A DNA stretch of 64,000 nt from Eunapius fragilis. Its lineage: Eukaryota; Porifera; Demospongiae; Spongillida; Spongillidae. The stretch covers positions 13,309,565 through 13,373,564 of the forward strand of contig OY811974.1 in the NCBI GenBank assembly GCA_963681505.1. Direction: 5' to 3'. Below, one piece after another: positions 60,590 through 64,000 of this stretch (its first letter is position 1; each line of letters starts with the position of its first letter). The position numbers were made by a program, and so were the translations under genes. Below the pieces are notes generated by a model, which saw only the letters and a list, made by a program, of their open reading frames with translations, had not been told where the DNA came from and searched no databases.

Positions 60590-63301
60590 TCAGACTTGAT
60601 GATGAATAGAATTAAGTATCAATACTATTAACGATGCAATTAAGAACACCCCACGTGATATAGCGTATCATCAAGATGGCAAGCAAACGTGTTCACTCAC
60701 CTCATTGATTCGGCAAGTATCTTGAGTTACTTTTCGAAGAAAAGCAGAATGTAATTATGTAATGTGCTAAAAGATTTACGGATTTAAGGCGCCATACACA
60801 AAGCAACATGTTGCGTGAATTTTGTAAGTTTATCCGAAATAAAAAATGTAATTGCATTCATTGAGTTGCACGCCGAACGGGGGGCAACCATTGTTCGCCG
60901 CCATTTTCTTTCTCCCAAGTTTAAGGCTTCAATATAGATTATTCATGTCCGACACCCCCCTTATAGAATATCGAATTCCTGTATCCGCCCCTGTCTGGGG
61001 TCTGGGGGGGAGCTTATACAGCACTCCCCCATACCCCCTAGTTGGAGAAGGAGAGGCTGTGGCCCCCTCCCGCACCCACCCCCTTTTGTACCCTCTGCCC
61101 TTTGCGCCCCCCCCCCCCCAACTCTAAATCCTGCGTCCGCCCCTGATGTAGATGATATGCGTCTACGTGTGTCTAGACGGCAATTTAACATTATGACGTA
61201 ATTGGAAGGTATTCTCTTTTGAATAGGCGAAGTGACGTTTTTTCCTCAAAATGCCTTTGCCTTTGTGTCAATAAAAGAATAAAGCCAAGCGACACACACC
61301 TCCTGAGCCGAGAGTAAGTATTGAAAGGTATCAATTGTCAGAAGCGTGCTTAGCCAATGCCCGCGTTCATGATCATTACGAAGAGAAGTGACGCCGAAAA
61401 GAAACGTGCTGTTGTACGCAATTATCGAGAAAAACATCAAACTTCCTAGAGGCTACGTACGTTATCAGAAAACCCAGAGCCGAGTCTGGCTGCTAAAGTA
61501 AAATGACAACCCGGAAGCAAAGCTAGAACCGAGAGAAAGAAAACCAACTGAGAAGAAACTCTTCTGAATAAATCTACCACACAACCAAAAAAAATGTTTG
61601 TTGTTCTACGTGATTGTACATGCTGCTGCAGGTGGATTGCAAGCATAGCACGAGACTCAATCACAGTCATAATGCATGTATGGAGCCATACAGTACCAAT
61701 GCATTGGGTCTGGGCACGAGCCTAGGGAAATGCTGCGAGTGTCAAACACATCTTTGTCCACCCCAACGTACACTTTGCAGCTTCTATTAGAAACATGCAT
61801 CCTTTTAAAAATCACTACTGAATTGTCCGCGCCCTAAACGCGTAGGTTGCAAATTTATAAATGGTTCGGACTGCTTCAACTTACTTATTATCAAATACAA
61901 AATCGAGCGTAGCACCTTTATTCCTGCACGGAACGTATTTGAGTTCTATACTACCCCCATGTCCTATTGCTTGCAACCACAAATAAAAACAAAAAAAAGG
62001 ATCAATGGAAAGAGAGGCCCAAAAGGTACCAGAAACCCACAACGGCATATAAATCATGCAACTTATAGCGCTATCGTTGATTGGAGTGCATGTATAGCCC
62101 CACGACGGAAAATTGCAATGCGGATCGATGGATTAAGTGCCCTTGTCTCGTGCTAAAACACTTATGATGGGTTTGATCAAAGGAACAATTAATATTACAA
62201 GTAAAGAAAAACATTCTCTAACGAGAAAGTTGGTGGGATATAGGAATTGGAGGCAATGATGCACGTGTTAAAAGGAAGGGAACAAGGTTTTGAGAAAAGG
62301 GTAATGGGACAAAAATCCTATATTTAGCACTTCTTTTGGTTCTGTTACATTTACACGTGCTCAATATAGGATTTTTGTCTCATTACCCTTTTCTCAAAAC
62401 CTTGTTCCCTTCCTTTTAACACCATCATTGCCTCCAATTCCTATATCCCACCAACTTTCTCGTTAGAGAATGTTTTTCTTTACTTGTTTCCTCTATTTTT
62501 TAATTTATCGATTATTAATACTGGCAAGCGCCCCCCCCCCCACCCCCCACCCACCCACCCACCACCCCCCACCCACCACCCCACCCCTCCCCCCCTCCGC
62601 TTGAATTATCGTCACGAGCTGACGCCCGCTTTTGTTTGGGATCACTGTAAGGAACGCGGGAGAATTCTAACACGTCGTCTGCTCTCCTCCTTTGTTTGCA
62701 CAATTCTAAATATACGTATATGTCGCCATGGGAACGCTTCTATATTACACTACGCATTACGTAATGTATATCATTTTAATGCTTTATTCATATAATTGAT
62801 ACCTGAAGATGTCCTTCCAGGAGATTCTAAAGCGATTGGTATAACTTGCGCTCTTTAAAACCATTCCTATTCCGAGTTGTACTCGCGCGAGAAGAATTAG
62901 ACGACGACGGAGAAGAATTGGCCTGGGGACGAGGTAAAACACGAACTTTTTTGTTCACTTAAAGCAAACAGTTTGAGGCCTGGAATAAAACACTAAAATG
63001 ACCGTCTTTGCCTTCTGGTTCGATAGCAACAAAGAGCTACACTATCCGTTTCTTGGTACATGTACGCGAGTTATACGCGGGTCGCGTTTAAAAAAATGAT
63101 ATTCACGACCCGGGTCAATTCCTATATAGGAACTACTATCGTAGTTCCTGATACGCGTACTTCTTACATATTAAGCCTGATTACGCAATGCAAGAATAAC
63201 GTACCTTTAAAACGCTGCACGCTGAGGGGTAGTGCCAACGTTGCTGTCACTGCTGTCGCAATGAAAACGGACAGGGACAACATAGCGGGTGTTTTCCCCA
63301 T
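46076..63301 (-). CDS. Gene B: secreted IgGFc-binding / Calx-beta / ITI_HC_C protein
   Basis: Twenty-six exons keep one frame (6216 nt, 2071 aa) that closes exactly at a stop: 63301-63205, 55578-54103, 54036-53887, 53816-53625, 53397-53254, 53192-52989, 52935-52789, 52721-52521, 52355-52209, 52147-51935, 51872-51735, 51675-51472, 50961-50815, 50753-50541, 50478-50341, 50281-50078, 49585-49439, 49377-49165, 49102-48965, 48905-48702, 48626-48480, 48393-48205, 48148-48026, 47960-47748, 47449-46958, 46410-46076. Every intron is phase 1. The order is signal peptide, IgGFc-binding region (about 33-524), eleven Calx-beta-like domains of two exons each (525-1796) and an ITI_HC_C domain (1797-2071). 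A large adhesive, Ca2+-dependent extracellular protein is inferred; sponge aggregation factors are the nearest functional analogy. The weakest step is exon 1, joined across a 7.6-kb intron on phase, signal peptide and TATA evidence alone. Confidence 0.82.
48702..52355 (-). repeat. Three tandem copies of a four-exon Calx-beta unit in gene B
   Basis: Exons 9-12, 13-16 and 17-20 have identical lengths (147, 213, 138 and 204 nt) and nearly identical sequence. Unit starts are 52355, 50961 and 49585, spacings of 1394 and 1376 bp. The introns are duplicated too, including a segment of about 430 bp at 49600-50030 and 51000-51420 with a G run. Each unit encodes two complete Calx-beta domains. The same unit occurs in gene A (exons at 3111-2228 and 547-1). 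Confidence 0.95.
53405..53575. repeat. 31-bp minisatellite in gene B intron 4
   Basis: Five copies of GAATGTATTGGGTTAGAAGA GTGGTGAAAAT with small changes. Gene A has one copy of the same word at about 4800, in the equivalent intron. Confidence 0.88.
54103..55578 (-). other. IgGFc-binding-type N-terminal exon of gene B
   Basis: One 1476-nt exon encodes about 492 residues. Motifs of the IgGFc_binding family found in FCGBP and many invertebrate secreted proteins are present: SSRPIAVYSGHTCGY, CDHMVEQVTPTATWGKLFF, RTGGDVYRVIA and YVMQYQQG. The exon joins in phase 1 on both sides. Function of the region outside mucus and extracellular-matrix proteins is poorly known. Confidence 0.88.
55826..56059 (+). 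mobile_element. Retroelement tail fragment, gene B intron 1
   Basis: The frame reads [20 protein letters not shown], then CLNMTLVRANAQALLLRG, matching the C-terminal tails at 31650-31800 (SRLASHLAG..., [16 protein letters not shown]) and 58380-58490. It starts abruptly, so it is a 5'-truncated copy. Confidence 0.65.
56288..56503. mobile_element. PIF/Harbinger-like MITE with TTA target duplication
   Basis: Termini GGGGGCGTCTCCAAACTATT and its inverse, with TTA on both sides (56285-56287 and 56504-56506). A G run of about 22 bp lies at 56437-56456. The termini and the internal GACGTTA...G-tract resemble the 10622-10937 element (GGGGGCTTGTCCAAACTAT), so both belong to one family with a TWA target. 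Confidence 0.82.
56998..57270. mobile_element. Foldback MITE, copy 1 (ACAAGTAA termini)
   Basis: Arms of about 110 bp are inverted: ACAAGTAA/TTACTTGT at the ends, and CAAGGAAACAAGGTCTTATC / GATAAGACCTTGTTTCCTTG inside. The middle is about 60 bp. It is a relative of 62197-62487. Confidence 0.87.
57343..58490 (+). mobile_element. Retroelement C-terminal fragment, gene B intron 1
   Basis: A 178-codon frame from 57430 (FGGLGLRSLS, DEDQFKSLLGASYPADKASL, then SAPH) is followed after frameshifts by [39 protein letters not shown] and a tail MNFTLVRSIARAILAR. It parallels the 32389-31630 fragment and extends further upstream in the element, before the CCHC part. It is broken by stops at about 57963 and 58036. 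Confidence 0.68.
58640..59690 (-). mobile_element. Retroelement fragments on the minus strand, gene B intron 1
   Basis: One piece (59690-59360) reads SKRPADVLAANW, KCAELGRVSIPLAVETYGCW and WALSQLAS, the endonuclease-like part of the same family. The second (59230-58640) has a CCHCGSHVNDLATHGLSC zinc motif, SLNDIIHRAL and, after a frame change, CESLGVFGAKTLSSLKDLG and SVAIQRG, the C-terminal signature of a related element. Two different truncated copies are probably adjacent. Confidence 0.62.
60300..60590. repeat. Cluster of three long G tracts
   Basis: G runs at 60321-60337, 60398-60418 and 60557-60587. The first two are preceded by GGCGGATTGAGG and GTGACGGATACCGG, variants of the GGCGGATCCGG terminus seen at 13109, so they are probably left ends of broken G-tract MITEs. 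Confidence 0.7.
60976..61143. mobile_element. Nested remnants of GGCGGATNC-type MITEs
   Basis: TCCTGTATCCGCCCCTG at 60976-60992 is a right terminus. A GC-rich segment similar to 11090-11160 (GGGGTCTGGGGGGGAGCTTA...ACCCCCTAG) follows, ending in AAATCCTGCGTCCGCCCCTG at 61124-61143. Two elements are therefore abutted or nested. Confidence 0.6.
61144..62196. other. Part of gene B intron 1, no feature recognised
   Basis: Unique sequence with only short frames that lack similarity or splice context. Confidence 0.4.
62197..62487. mobile_element. Foldback MITE, copy 2 (ACAAGTAA termini)
   Basis: Arms of about 130 bp are inverted: ACAAGTAAAGAAAAACATTC / GAATGTTTTTCTTTACTTGT at the ends, and AGGAAGGGAACAAGGTTTTG / CAAAACCTTGTTCCCTTCCT inside. 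Terminal and subterminal words match copy 1 at 56998-57270. Confidence 0.9.
63205..63301 (-). other. Proposed exon 1 of gene B (signal peptide)
   Basis: An ATG opens MGKTPAMLSLSVFIATAVTA and LALP, a good signal peptide, and the frame reaches a GTACGT donor in phase 1, the phase needed by the IgGFc exon at 55578. A TATA box lies just upstream. Linkage across 7.6 kb is inference; the exon could instead belong to an unseen gene. Confidence 0.55.
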
Positions 63302-63336
63302 CTTTTGCTAAAATTGCATGTCGTATGCCCCCATAG

Positions 63337-63346
63337 CTTTATATAC
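63337..63346 (-). promoter_or_regulatory. TATA box of gene B exon 1
   Basis: GTATATAAAG on the minus strand, about 36 bp before the proposed ATG at 63301. This implies a 5' UTR of only about 10 nt. A GTTGCTAAGAAACGG word lies a little further upstream (about 63364-63378). Confidence 0.5.
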
Positions 63347-63379
63347 CGCTGTCACACGGCCGTTTCTTAGCAACGCGCG

Positions 63380-64000
63380 CAAAACCCACCCACCTTACAA
63401 ACAGCTTGTAGTGTAACAGTGTTAAACGCTAACGTTGTTTAGTTCCCTTTGGGAGGGAGGGAGTTTGCATTGCGCGACTTTACGCACTGAAACTAATAAG
63501 TTTAGTTCATGCACGAATCCTATACGAAGGTAATCATGCAATATGATATATAGTACAAGCGAAATAACAACACCTCTACCCCTCTCCTGGTCTTCCTGCA
63601 AGTGGATATCTAAACTTGGGTGTTTTCAACTTTCTTGTGCATCAGGGGCCTTTCTCAATCTTTGTGGAGGCGTCTCCCTTTCTTTTTTTTCGTTAGGTTG
63701 GCTGCATGCTGTCATCTCCATACTAGCTTCTGTCAGTATTCTCACATACTCTTCTCTCCGTTCACCACGTGCACTGGTAGTCATTGACGGTAGCACATGT
63801 GACACATGTCCTAGCTTGCTCCAACTGGGAAAACGTTCGTTGTGATTTTGTATATATAGCCCAGCATAAGTTATTAGACATGTATGAACGTGCTGATATG
63901 CTGATATGCCGTTCTACATCAATCAGCGTTACTCATATGACCACACTTTTAGACTGGGGAAGCACAAATAATTACTTCACAAGAAATCGTGCAATTTAAC
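63380..64000. other. Right-edge sequence, no feature recognised
   Basis: The longest frame (100 codons from 63543, plus strand) shows no recognisable similarity, signal or splice structure. I see no RNA gene. Confidence 0.4.

Noticed and set aside
1-64000. tRNA, rRNA or other RNA genes
   Set aside because: No cloverleaf with A and B boxes or rRNA segment was recognised on reading; a tRNAscan or Infernal run would be needed to exclude small RNAs.

Overview
The window is metazoan nuclear DNA: spliced genes with GT-AG introns, long microsatellites, many small terminal-inverted-repeat elements and unusual runs of 16-40 G or C. The gene set includes a PCSK7-type convertase, ATG13, ROPN1L, a diacylglycerol lipase and two large secreted Calx-beta proteins. 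Short introns, close gene spacing and above all the Calx-beta genes built from phase-1 exons suggest a sponge, probably a demosponge. That assignment is inference. All gene models below were built by hand from splice sites, reading phase and remembered family motifs; no search was run.

Layout. (1) 1-9276, minus strand: gene A, a secreted Calx-beta protein whose 3' part lies off the left edge. (2) 9.3-16.9 kb: no gene found; duplicated segments, minisatellites and G-tract MITEs. (3) 16.95-19.1 kb: a decayed Ty3/gypsy pol region. (4) 20.6-21.5 kb: a 33-bp minisatellite. (5) 21633-26744, minus: ATG13, with a 1.08-kb foldback element in one intron, head to head with (6) 27047-36398, plus: a complete 17-exon PCSK7-like convertase of 723 aa. 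(7) 38521-40632, plus: an intronless diacylglycerol lipase, convergent with (8) 40963-42140, minus: a six-exon ROPN1L-like gene. (9) 42.2-46 kb: foldback elements, a hAT/DUF4371 fragment, a broken copy of ROPN1L exon 1 and tandem repeats. (10) 46076-63301, minus: gene B, 26 exons, 2071 aa: signal peptide, IgGFc-binding region, about 11 Calx-beta domains and a C-terminal domain like that of inter-alpha-trypsin inhibitor heavy chains (ITI_HC_C). Its proposed first intron (55.6-63.2 kb) holds retroelement tails, MITEs and G tracts.

The main result is the pair A and B. They lie on the same strand, share long stretches of almost identical exons and introns, and are made only of phase-1 exons (two per Calx-beta domain). 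Gene B carries three tandem copies of a four-exon unit, and gene A carries the fossil of a deleted module. This resembles what is known of sponge aggregation-factor genes, which are Calx-beta-rich, clustered and linked to self-recognition, but the IgGFc-binding plus ITI_HC_C ends are not an architecture I know. ATG13, PCSK7, DAGL and ROPN1L are ordinary single genes with no evident functional link to the cluster.
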